A stretch of 64,000 nt of DNA. Source: Paramacrobiotus metropolitanus (Eukaryota > Tardigrada > Eutardigrada > Parachela > Macrobiotidae). Positions 33,017-43,207 of the stretch are shown in pieces; positions within the stretch are counted from its first letter, which is position 1; each line of letters begins with the position of its first letter. The stretch is taken from the NCBI RefSeq assembly GCF_019649055.1, contig NW_026570493.1:1-64000 (forward strand), given 5' to 3'. The notes under the pieces were generated by a model. That model saw nothing but the letters and a program-made list of their open reading frames with translations. It made no database searches and was not told the DNA's origin. Both the position numbers and the translations under genes were made by a program.

Positions 33017-33926
33017 TGCACTAACTTTCCGAGGAACTCTTTTGTTCTAACCCGGATGCTTTAGCTACGTCTTTTATCCGCAGTGACTGTTGCACTGGCT
33101 TTACATTTTCATCCGGTAGGCTTTTGCTCTACGCGGAAACTTAAGCTACGCTTTTGTTTTCAGTTTTCGTTACACTGACTACCGGGTTGACTCTTTTGTT
33201 CTCACCCGGATACATTAGATTTTCAGTTTGAGATTATGATCTCCGGTGTTCTCTCACCGCTCACAGCGCTCGCAATGGCTCTGGCTGTATGGCTACGCTA
33301 CGCTAAGATTTTGGTGCACCTGTATGCTTGGCTTTTCGCTCTCGCATACAAAACTTAAGCTCAAGATGTGTGTCGACACTTTGAATGCACAGGCACTGCT
33401 CTGGCAAACAAAAAACTTTAGCTCAAGGAAACTGCTTTCGACTCTGTCTACTTGCAGTCCAGTTACGTAACTGCTACGCTTCAGATTTTTTAGGAAACTC
33501 GTGCCCTGGCCAGTAGCTACGAGAACCTGCTTCACTATCAGTTCATCAATTCACTTTCGTCATTTCATCAGTTCAATATTCATTTCATTTTCATTTCATT
33601 CACTTCAGTGCTCATGGGTCGATCTACAGGTTATCCCTGCATCGCCCTGCTGGCAGGACAAACTGCTCAGCGTCCAGACAGGGCAAAGCCCCCGGACATT
33701 TACAGGTTTTCGCCGTGGGTCGCAGGCACGAATCAGCAGGGTTTCCCCTTACCAAAGCGTCGCCAGTACCCGGACTACTAACGTTTAGGCGTCCAGACGG
33801 CAGACCAGCTGCCCGGACATCCGTCCAGTCAGTACAGTTGTACCCGGACTGAGCACTTTCTAGAAGCCAACATTCACAATCACAATTTCAATCACAGTTT
33901 ACTTAGCTAAGCCATCGGAAAGGTTC
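33017..33926 (-). other. Long leader of the gag-only element, repeat-rich
   Basis: About 900 bases lie between primer site and gag ATG. Near the gag end CTTTTGTTCT(A/C)ACCCGGAT occurs twice (about 33038 and 33198). Near the LTR end GTCCAG and CCCGGAC alternate several times and can pair. Such structure could serve packaging or dimerisation of the RNA. No ORF of note. Confidence 0.5.
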
Positions 33927-33944
33927 GAACATCGGTGGGCGCCA
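33927..33944 (-). promoter_or_regulatory. Primer-binding site
   Basis: Directly inside the 5' LTR the minus strand reads TGGCGCCCACCGATGTTC. The TGGCGCC start is the usual complement of a tRNA 3' end (GGCGCCA), and the next bases (GTTCGAACC) resemble the complement of a T arm. The exact tRNA cannot be named without the host tRNA set. Confidence 0.75.
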
Positions 33945-34306
33945 TGACGGAGAGATCAGTACGATAGGAATAATTACCGTAATAATCTATCCTACCGACC
34001 TACTCAACGACAGAGTATGAGCTGATAATCTCAATGTGGCATAGCTAAGTCTACGAATCTACGCGAAGCGAGAACTGCATCTCCGACGATAATTTAATTA
34101 GAAACTCCGAAACTGCCAAAACCCGTAGTGAGAGAACTCGTGATTAAAGTACTGCCACTCAGGGACTTGTATAGACACGGCGCATCCGTGTAGAAACAAC
34201 CAAAAGTAAATCCGAACACAAAAGAGAAAGATCGAGAAAGTACAGCGAATAATAGAAAGTACGAGTAAAGCCGTCACTTTACGTACTGTACTGCTATATT
34301 CCGTCA
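33945..34306 (-). repeat. 5' LTR of the gag-only element
   Basis: 362 bases, same sequence as 30098-30459. In element orientation it precedes the primer-binding site and gag. The GATG target duplication follows at 34307-34310. Confidence 0.95.
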
Positions 34307-34310
34307 GATG

Positions 34311-35026
34311 TAAGGAACTGATCATTTTTTTGGATTTTGAAGTACTCGTAATACAGCGCAGCTTGACCATTTACTTTGCACGGAAAACCAAAAAGCTTAT
34401 GCCAACGGTAACCAGATTGTTTAGACCTTGGTATGAAGCCGTGACACATGTACTTCGCTACCTCTTTTGAGAGTGTTAGCTCCTAGACTGCCATTGAGTC
34501 ATGCCGGCAGAATTACTATTTACAATTGTTATTTGTCGGAATAAATCCTTTTTTGCCTGCGGCGGATACTCAACAGCGTGACGAGTCGGCCTGACGGCCC
34601 CTTCTGCAAAAAATTAGATTTCTCTGAATTTGGAGCCTCTCTGTGTGCCCTGGTCAGAAATAAAGTCGTAATGTATAACCTGAATCGCATTTTTTTATTA
34701 TCAGAAACCACTTGATAATTGTAAATCTCAAAGCTACCCTATTTCAACTGAGCAAAAATATGTTTGCAAAGGGTGAAGCTGCGCAATTTTAAGCCAATTG
34801 GTAGTCCCCGGCGTTCCCGCCATGTCAGGCAGCAGAAAATAGTCATAATAAAATAAAATTAGCGTTTCGATAAGTATTGTGTTAGCGCAAATGAAGACAA
34901 GGAAAATCATCGAATCTTCTACTTCCAACCGTCCGTATAGCAGGATCAGACAACAAAGCGATAAAAAACGGTAAGTAAAACGTTCATTCACAACTAAAAA
35001 AACAATCTCCTCTTCACGAACCATGC
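34311..35026. other. Intergenic, no supported gene
   Basis: Only short frames. It is the right flank of the LTR element insertion and the probable 3' region of the BTB gene that follows on the minus strand. Confidence 0.4.
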
Positions 35027-36094
35027 TCAAGTGATGTTACGGGGATCTTGACCAATGAACTTTCCAGCAGCAACTTTCAGTTGAGTCAAGCCGTGCTCAC
35101 GAGCCAAACTGAAATACTGGAAAGCGTTATCGGGCGTGATGGAGCTGATCATTCGGCGAACACATTCCGCGCGCAGGTCGTCCATATCGTATGTGTTAGC
35201 CGCGTGCCACAATTCCGTCAAATTAGTCGCCTGTAAAGGTGCGCGCGTGTAGGCGAAATCCAGCAGGGCATCCAGAATATCTGCCCCGATGTCGTCAATG
35301 TATAAGACTCCCTGTTTGGACCGTCTACTCAGCTTCGGCGTAGTCTCCGAGTATTGACCATTCTGGAACATGGCGGCGAATACCGGCGACTGTGCGGCTA
35401 AGATGGCGCGGTGCACCGGGAATTCTCGATCGGCACAGACCAATGTACAGTCAGACAGCGTCTGCGATTCCCGCAGTCGCTTCAAATCCGCTCGGTCTTT
35501 CCCGGTTTCCATGGCTGACTTTACCGGGTACAGGATTAAACTGACAAACACATGACCGTCTGGTTCCAGGCGCTTATGATTAGTTCTACATGAGCGACGC
35601 ACAGAGACGGTCAGGTTGCTGAGCGCATTATGTTCGTCGTCATCCACCTCAGTACAATTTCCCGAATCGATCTTGTAATCGCATGATCCGCGAGCCCTGA
35701 AGAGCAGCGAATACCGGTATTCAGTATAATTCAGTATGTTAATGATTATCGTGAAATTGCTCTCGTTTTTGGTTTTATACCATGTGACTAGTGAGTAAAT
35801 GCTGTACTTACCGGACCGCGTAATATACCTTCATTGCGCTGCCATTTTTGGTTCTTTAGGGAAAACTTTTGCCCTTGTGGTATCATCGATGTCCGAAATT
35901 ACCAGTTTCACAGTCCACACTGATCGAAGGATACCGGGATAATTCGGTTGCTCTTCAACAGTCACGTCAGCAGCGTAGATACTGGTATACTCAGAGTCGT
36001 GTTGACCTTCCGGCTGGCACAGGATAAACCGCTTGGTTGGAATCTTGTACGACAGAACTAGAGCCGGAGCTTCACTAACAGGCAGCACGGGCAT
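35027..36094 (-). pseudogene. BTB/POZ protein, paralogue A, frameshifted exon 1
   Basis: Two exons on the minus strand mirror paralogue B at 49.5-50.6 kb. Exon 1 starts MPVLPVSEAPALVL at 36094; exon 2 is 35759-35027, after a 52-base intron with GTAAGT donor (35811) and GAGAG acceptor. Exon 2 encodes a MATH-like end (TEYRYSLLFRARGSCDYKI) and a complete BTB domain (TLSDCTLVCADREFPVHRAI onward, YDMDDLRAECVRRM). In exon 1 the frame reaches TGA just before the donor, and its length (283) is one base out of register with exon 2. The gene is therefore broken or misassembled. Intact members of this type act as Cullin-3 substrate adaptors. Confidence 0.75.
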
Positions 36095-36112
36095 CATGGA
36101 TATAACAAACAA

Positions 36113-37169
36113 AATAGTTTGCCGTCAACAAACAAAATATGTTTTTTCGTATAAGAGGATTTTAAGATTTAACTTGACCAAGGCTGTCTTCTTCAGTCGC
36201 TGTATCGAAACGTCTTTGCAACAGTATATGTATGCGCGTTTTCTAGTACCAAATATAACGCAGAAAGCTTTTGTCAGCCGGATTACTGAACCACATTTGT
36301 CATGTTGTATTGTCGAAACTGGAACTCATGAGTGTTTTGTTGTAAAGAGACAAAACGTCCAGTCAGCACTTTTTGAGAAAATGTGCTTTTCGAGTGCTTA
36401 AGCCAGTTGTAAAAAAAGTGAATCAGCATAGCAGTATGCGGCAGCGATGATGAAAGCGTGCAGCTTGTATGTGGTTATCAACGGCATCGCACTGCAACTT
36501 CTGTGTACAGAATCTGTACGCTCCACCAAGTTGTACCACAGAGTTTCTGCACGGTAAAACAGTATTCGGGGTGTGTGCATTAGGTTACATTATTTACATA
36601 TACAAGCAAAGGTGTGCTCATGCGCACGCTGCTCGGGTGCAATTTCCCCGTACCCAAACTCTGTGGTATAACCTGGTCGAGCCGCTACAGTAGCTGGCAA
36701 AAATTATTGCTCATTTCAAGCCTCTCGGCTTTGTACACATGGAAGCACATAATGATATAAAAACGTCCGGAATCAAATGAAGCCGGGCACGAAGGAAGCG
36801 ATATCCCGGACAGCCCATCGACTGGGATGTGACCTTTAGGTAAAAGATGTGAAAGCGCAACTTCGGTGCCAAAGCACATCAAACGGAGTTACTGCACGAT
36901 CATTTAACCGGTGCTGTTTTATGGTGCTTTGCATGTAAAACGTGCAGAATATGATGTGATGCGACAGTGTCTTCGTACAACGTATTTGGTAAACCATAGA
37001 TTTTGAAACACTGGCCCGAATGTTTGTACACCGGTGGATGTGCCTCTGAACGTGCGGTGTGTAATATACTACGTTGCGTCAAATTATGTTGTTGGTGCCG
37101 CAACTGGTTGCGCAACACGATCTTGGTACGGATTGAGCCAGTCCTATACGTCAGGGACTGGACGACACC
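36113..37169. other. Intergenic, no supported gene
   Basis: Short overlapping frames without domains. Parts of 36.2-36.7 kb resemble the flank upstream of BTB paralogue B (about 50.65-51.1 kb), consistent with a duplication that included upstream sequence. Confidence 0.4.
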
Positions 37170-38158
37170 ATGCGCAATATGGCAAACAGGATTCTGTTAG
37201 CTAGCGTGGTATCGAGCGGCGTCTGTGCCATCATTGAAGGGTACAAGGCAGGTTCCTTTTGGGAAACGATAAAGGAAGCCAGGAATCTTGTTCTGGTTTC
37301 TCCTCAACAACGGCAAACAATTGCCGAAATTCTGACGGAGATACAGACCAATATGACCCGTTTGCAAACCGCATTAGCCGATTTAAATGGAAACGGTACC
37401 AACTTTGATGGTGCGAAGCTGGCAGCAGAATATTTCATCTTGGAAATCCGAATAGCAACCGACGATTTTCTGAAAGAAATTGGTAAGTCCAGCCCTTATG
37501 TCGCCATGAAAAGCGGATTGTTAGGTTGTATTTCGATTGTATCACAGCTGCAAGAGTATTTTCGTCCTTCTCTGCATTTGTGTGTAACTGCTTCACGCAA
37601 GAAAAAGATCTGTAATTAATCAGCTAACACTTCGCGTTCATGTACAGATACAGCATCCTATCCTTTAAAAATAAGACCATAGCAAGGTGGTACCCTGTCC
37701 ACCTTGACCACAGTGTTATAATACCGAAACAAGACCATAGTATTTAGGCGATGTTTTTCAATTTAACAGGGGAACTGCACTTCAGAGTTGATGGAGCACA
37801 AAAAAAGCTACAAACTCAAAGAACCGGCGCGGGTGTCAGTGCCGTATCTGGTGTAGTACAAGGCGCAGCAACGCTGTACAGTGCCCGACTTCTAAATGGC
37901 CTGGGGAGCCCACTGGCTACCTGGTTCGCTGTAGGATTTGGGGTCCTCAATGTGGCAATAGGCTGTCTCAACACGCGGCTGTACTTTATTTCAGCCAAGG
38001 ACATTGCAGCGCTCCAGACTGAGCTGACTGAAATTGAGAAACTGCATCAAACCGGCAGAACGATTGAAAGGGAAATGAATAAGAAAAGCCGTGAGATCTT
38101 GAGCATGACTGCGGCTCGCATGGCCGGCTTTGATCTTAAACGATACGATCGATCTTAA
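37170..38158 (+). CDS. Uncharacterised helical protein, probably two exons
   Basis: The first frame (ATG 37170) and the second (to 38158) join cleanly if a phase-1 donor in the first (TCT|GTAATT at 37611, or TTGT|GTGTAA at 37581) is spliced to AACAG|GG at 37770. With the first donor the product is 276 residues. Exon 1 has a hydrophobic start and amphipathic helices (IAEILTEIQTNMTRLQTAL). Exon 2 has a Gly/Ala-rich hydrophobic segment (VSAVSGVVQGAATLYSARLL, then WFAVGFGVLNVAIGC) and a coiled coil (LQTELTEIEKLHQTG). The layout (helical bundle with a membrane-inserting hairpin) recalls membrane-interacting helical proteins, but I assign no family. Confidence 0.5.
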
Positions 38159-39554
38159 CCGAAAGTGCAGTCGAGGAGCCAGAGCGGTCCTAAGTTTCGC
38201 CGGCAGCGTTACCGTGAGAATGGTGGATGACACCAATGGCCTTGTCGATTGTATTATTTTATCTCGAAATACGCCGTAAAAAAACATCAGTTTTTTGCTA
38301 ACTCATTTACGCTTAATTGGTAAACTCGAACTTATCGCATTTTAGCGTGAGCTTACTGTTACCCGGAAATGTATAAATAAATAGCTGGTTAATTCTGCTT
38401 AAGAATAATTATTAACGCTTTAACTTTCACACGATGGGATATGTTCGCTGGATTATTTATCTCACCGATAACTGCGATAAGTGCTGCTTTTCGGTATATA
38501 AAAAACCATCAACAGGCAACGAAGTTTCGGTTGACACTACGGTAGTCATTATGGCAGTCCAGTAAGAGCGGCAACCTTGGACATCTGTTATCGGCTTTCT
38601 AGTTTTATCCTGGCAGCGGCTTTATCCCAGAATAAACCACTTAGACATAGAGTAAAACTTTTCAAAAAAGAATAGGTCTTGCGAGCCTTTTCCCCTAATT
38701 TGTAATAGGGGTTTTTTGCCGCATAACAGCAAACGGAACTCAATAAAGGTTGTTATATAGATGTAAACTAATTACAGACGGCGGACACGCTGCACAGTAC
38801 TTATTACAGTGCTTTTCGCAATAAAGAGCCAACAGCCGGAGCCCAGAAAAGGATTTATCGAAGTATACGAGGGCACGACAGTAGCACATTTTAACAGTCT
38901 CTGTGTTGCTGCCGTCCCTCGCCTGGAGTGTGAAGTTACGGCAGTACATATGGCTAAATCTGGCGCTGTACCGAACCACCATGTTTAGCCACAACGTTAT
39001 ACTCCAGCCTGCTTACGGTAGCAAGCACAGGGAGTGCTGAAATGCGCTACCGCCATCCCCTCGAATAAACGGATGATGTATTAAAACATGGTGAAGGCTC
39101 CGCGTACAACCTTTATACCACCTTTTGACTCCTAATACCACCTTTTGTACCACATTTGGCTCCTAATACTACCTTTTGCACGCCACTTTTGACTCCGCAT
39201 ACAACCATAAATTTTTTGTAGCGTTTAATAAAATGATAAGTTAAATTGTTTGTTGCTGTGATGTTCTCTAAAAGTTCAAGGTTACATGATCATACTGCCG
39301 GTAAAAGTCGAAAATTGTCGGTGTTTCTTGAAAATTTAAGAAAAATTAAAGGCGCATCAGCCCAAGAAGATCAGGTGGTGATCCAGATCATCTTCTGATG
39401 TATGAATGAGCCTCCTTTGCAACCTTCATAATGTTCCATTTTAATACATTTAGTCAGGAAATACATTTAGCCGCGGCCAGGTAATACATTTAATTACGTA
39501 TTTTTATTTCATAAAATACAGATACATCACAGATCAAAAACAGTTAGTCACGAT
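38159..39554. other. Intergenic with a small degenerate tandem repeat
   Basis: No gene supported. At about 39110-39205 four degenerate copies of a 23-30-base unit (AATACCACCTTTTG plus CTCC) are seen. CCCCTAATTTGTAATAGGGG near 38691 forms a small hairpin. Confidence 0.5.
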
Positions 39555-39809
39555 TCACAACAACAAAATCTTATTTAATGCTGCCGCTCCTTCCATTGTT
39601 CCAAGGACGCAAGCGGCGTTGCCTCGCTGAATTTCCAGCGATAATTGTTGGCGCAGGAATTCACAAGAACGAGGTTCACCTGTCTGCAGCTGAAGTCGTT
39701 TACCGATTTCTTTTACCAGAGCGATGGCCGACTTTCCCCAAGGTCCGAGTGTTTCGAAGGCTAATGGTGCGAAAATGTATCTTCCCACCAGATACAGGTA
39801 TAATCGCAC
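39555..39809 (-). pseudogene. Reverse transcriptase C-terminal fragment, copy 1
   Basis: The frame contains PLAFETLGPWGKSAIAL, GKRLQLQTGEPRS and LSLEIQRGNAACVLGTM. This pattern (ETxGxxG, GxRL..TGE.R, QRISLxIQRGNAxSVLGT) is common at the C-terminal end of retrotransposon reverse transcriptase proteins in invertebrate genomes. No RT core is present nearby, so it is a relic. Confidence 0.65.
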
Positions 39810-39955
39810 TTTATTATCTTCAGCCTGCGTTGCGGCACACCCAGCTGTAGCTTACGTGGATTTCAAGTGAGACAGGGCGACGGTATCAACGCAGGTGACG
39901 TCCCACGCCAAACACATGCCGCGTTTCCAGGCGAAGGTCGTACTTTCTGCGCCGA

Positions 39956-40130
39956 ACAGTAGTGGTAACTCGGTCACTCGTTCTCTAACGGTCTGTACAG
40001 TAATGACAGCTCGGTCAACCAGTCACACTGCTATCCATAGTAGTAGCTCGGTCACTCACTGGCATAGCGGACTGTTTTAACTAAAATATAGTGGTATTTC
40101 GGTCACTCCTGAACTAACGGGTTTGTGCAC
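39956..40130. repeat. Degenerate minisatellite with TCGGTCACTC core
   Basis: (A/G)(C/T)TCGGTCA(C/A)(T/C)C recurs about every 45-55 bases (about 39971, 40010, 40049, 40108), often preceded by AGTAGTGGTA or TAGTAGC. It lies between the two reverse transcriptase relics. Confidence 0.6.
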
Positions 40131-40244
40131 TGAACGGTGGTGGTAGTAGGGTATGAATTTATTGGTTTGCTTATCGTTCAGCAGTTTTAAACATCAACAT
40201 CATAAAACAAAGTAAACAGCGTTAAAACCATCAGAACGCGGTAC

Positions 40245-40415
40245 AGTAGAAGTCACGGACAGCGCATTCCACCGCTGTATTTCAATGCTGATACGCTGTA
40301 GCAGAAACTCGTAAGAGCGTCGTTCTCCCGTAGCATCCTTTAACCGCCTGCCCAATTCTCGCAAAAACTTAAGACATGAAGGGCTAGCGACGCCAAAAGT
40401 TTCAAAAGCCAGTTC
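40245..40415 (-). pseudogene. Reverse transcriptase C-terminal fragment, copy 2
   Basis: On the minus strand the same module as at 39.6 kb is readable: ELAFETFGVASPSCLKFL, GRRLKDATGERRSYEFL and RISIEIQRWNALSV. IQRWNA replaces the usual IQRGNA. The frame has no start codon. Two relics of one family 0.6 kb apart suggest tandem or nested insertions. Confidence 0.65.
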
Positions 40416-40989
40416 GGTCTGTCAGTGACTGAACAGGCCATCACCGTAGTGATAGTGTAGCGATAGCTGCTCGGCCGGCACTTGTTTAGAAATTGTCTTA
40501 GATGTGTAGAAGTAGTCGTTCTTGTCGTAATATGTATTGAATTCATTCTGATGATTCAATTAGTAGAGAATAATTTTATTTCTTAACTATATTTTAGTTG
40601 GTTTATGTGGCAACATTGTCTGGTTAGAAATACCACGATGATAATTATATTAATATACTAATTTAGTTGCATTTGGTAAATGTAGTCAAAACTCTTCCGC
40701 TTTGGCGTTCCAAGCGAGAGAGGTTTTGAAAGAAATCAATACTAGACTATTTCAGATTGCGCGGTTTATGTTCCCTTCGGCTCCGGTTCCATGTGGAACC
40801 TTCGGTTTCGGGTTGTTTTACGTCCATTCGCGACGTTAGCAGCGGTAACCTAGCGTCGTGCGGTGACGCGTAAAAACTATCTGCCTTACACGGATGCTTG
40901 CAACGGCTCAGACACTTGAGAGAATGGCAGGCCAGCTAATGCTGCCCGTGGATCTTCTTTGAGCACCCAGACCGCCAACCGCCAGCAGG

Positions 40990-41331
40990 GTGGTCACGTT
41001 CTCGCGCGCACTCGACTTGATTTTCGTTGCTGTACGTGACCAAAGTGCAACCGGACAAAGATCTGAAGCAGTTTTCATCCTGCTGACGTGCTGCTTATCT
41101 GACGCCGTGCGATTCTATGTACGGAGGTTCTACCGAAAGCAATCTGAAATAGGCTACTATCTGACCGGGTTTTCGACTACGGGCTTCAGAATATTATATT
41201 GGTTTTGGTCAGTCTTTTCTGGTTTGCCGGCTCTGCTGTATCCCATTCGTGGCAATATAGATCTGAATCTGGAAAGGCTACTGGCGATGCTATATAGAGC
41301 GAGAAAATATCTCTACGGCAGCTTAACATAG
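40990..41331 (+). CDS. Membrane protein exon, possibly HACD/PHS1-like
   Basis: The frame ends with a stop at 41331 and has no ATG, so it is a terminal exon (CAGCAG|G is a possible acceptor near 40989). It encodes about four hydrophobic segments. SRALDLIFVAV, LLTCCLSDAVRFYVRRFY and LYPI are arranged as in 3-hydroxyacyl-CoA dehydratases of the ER (very-long-chain fatty acid elongation). However, the Glu expected after LYP is Asp or missing and the spacing is longer. Treat as a divergent relative or another multi-pass protein. Earlier exons were not found. Confidence 0.3.
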   Translation: MVTFSRALDLIFVAVRDQSATGQRSEAVFILLTCCLSDAVRFYVRRFYRKQSEIGYYLTGFSTTGFRILYWFWSVFSGLPALLYPIRGNIDLNLERLLAMLYRARKYLYGSLT

Positions 41332-41898
41332 GCGTTCTCTAGGCCCTTTCTCCGTCTCCGGATCAGCTCGAAAGTTTTACGATCAGTAGCAGGCCTGTAT
41401 ATGTATCTTCGCCAGTAGCCTATACTACTGTAGAGCGGCACTGACGATGTGCACCGGTAGTCGCTATGTACATGTACTAATATTGTAACACAATAAATTT
41501 TGTAGATTGCATGAATTTGCTTTGCCTAGAGAAACGCCAATACACGCAAAATACTAATGCGCTTCAGATGTATAAGTAAAATTTATGATGATAAAAACAC
41601 ATTCTGCATTCGATAAGACTCCAGTTGAAGTTTTTTTTCTGAGTCGATTAATTATGAAGCACGTACGAAACGTCTACTTTCACAGTTAGATTTTGTTAGC
41701 AAAATTTGGTCGCTTACATAAAAAAACATTAAAGGTTTCCCAAGTAAGGATCAGTAGTATACTGCTTCTGGTATGTGTAAGACCAAATGTACTTACTGTA
41801 CTAAAGGGAACTTGCGAGAGCATAACATTATTTTATCCGACTAATTGGCTCACACAAGATTATTGGATTTAAGGAAGTTGGCTCGGTACATAGCAGTA

Positions 41899-42229
41899 AA
41901 TTCGTGTACATCCACAGGGTCTACCAGCCAAACAGGGCGTCGGTATTGATGAACAAGCGCCTTCTGCTACTGAAAGGTGGTATTTTACTGCGGCCACTAT
42001 CACACCGGGACCTGCCCAGTAGCACTGGTCGTAAGAATCGCAAGGACGTTGTAAAGACCAACCAGCGACAGTGCAACAGCAGTTTCGCGGGTTTCTCCTG
42101 CTGAACCTGCTGACGATTAGTATTGTCGTGTACGTTGCTTTCCTAGCAACTACTGTTTTACTTCTTTGTGCTGTACTTTCTGCCATTCAACCTGCTGCGC
42201 AGTTGCTGCTCACATCATTAAATATGTAG
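41899..42229 (+). pseudogene. Possible membrane-protein exon with two in-frame stops
   Basis: One frame reads HPQGLPAKQGVGIDEQAP and RWYFTAATITPGPAQ, then TAG and, three codons on, TAA. It then continues with a long hydrophobic stretch (GFLLLNLLTISIVVYVAFL, then TVLLLCAVLS) to TAG at 42229. The coding quality on both sides of the stops suggests a decayed membrane protein. The stops could instead mark an unrecognised intron, but none of about 20 bases is credible. Confidence 0.3.
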
Positions 42230-43207
42230 TATTAATTAACTGTTAAAGTATTACTTACACAATACTTCACAAGTATCGTACTCTGTTATGGCCCGCGCTT
42301 GCATATTGGACGGCTGGCACCGACGATTACAACGACGTATACGGTTACGCTACCGGTATCTTCTATCCGCTTCAAGCCCTATTTCATCCCACCGTCATCG
42401 CTACTCAGCTTCCGACCGTTGCGAGAGTCTGTGGCAGGTGCATATCAGAAACTAAAGCCATCAATGTTAGATAGAATTTAACTAACAATATGCGCCTAAT
42501 TTTGGTCCTATACAGAGTTTGCCGTTTAGCTGTGCTTAATATTTTAGTTTATACCGGGACCTAGTACATACACGGCACCGGTAGAAAAATTAGTACGTAT
42601 GCTTGTTACTTCACAACAACAGCGTGTTCAAGGTAGCTAAATTTTACAGCCTTTATTAAAGCTGTGGACAAAATAAAACGATAGCATACGTATTACCTAC
42701 ATTCAAGCTGCATGTGATACCTGGCCTCCGGGTACGCACTCGGCCTACAGTATGCAAAGATTAGGATAGTCGATCGATTTACGATCACGCAATGTACGAG
42801 TACTTACATGTAAACTGCACAAATTTAACTTACATGATTTAACTATGAGTATTGCAGAGTAGCCGGAACAGAAATAATCTGCACCGTCAACGTCCTAAAA
42901 TGTATCGCGTCAACCAAAGCAATAAAACCCCACTTTTATTATTTTGTCTGATTGCCGCATGTGTTTGTTGCGAGCGTTTAAAGACGTTTATATGACCACA
43001 ATTCTGTTGTCAACTTGCATATTTTGCAGAACTTCACGCTTTTTGCTGGTGTAATAAAAACACTTTTTCCTAGCTTTTTTGTTGCTTTTTTATTGTAACT
43101 CACAACAGCCAGTTTAGTGAAGTTACTGTGTGTACTTGTGCTAACGAATTTGTAGTTTATTCTATTTGAAACACAGTGAAAATTTGCTAATTAACCGTAG
43201 TCCCAAT
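42230..43207. other. Intergenic, upstream of the RING gene
   Basis: No frame worth calling. The last few hundred bases are AT-rich and would hold the promoter and 5' UTR of the RING-H2 gene. Confidence 0.4.

Larger units (their letters stand above)
30098..34306 (-). mobile_element. Complete non-autonomous LTR retrotransposon
   Basis: Two 362-base direct repeats, reading as identical base for base, flank 3,485 bases. Both start TGACGGA and end TCCGTCA. The 4 bases GATG precede the left LTR (30094-30097) and follow the right one (34307-34310), a target-site duplication. The coding strand is minus, so the right LTR is the 5' LTR. The primer-binding site follows it. The interior encodes Gag and a short remnant ORF but no protease, RT or RNase H. 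It must have been moved by another element's enzymes. Identical LTRs mean very recent insertion. Confidence 0.95.

Noticed and set aside
37170-38158. Pore-forming toxin assignment for the helical protein
   Set aside because: Only a general helix-plus-hydrophobic-hairpin layout supports it; no motif or homologue could be named.
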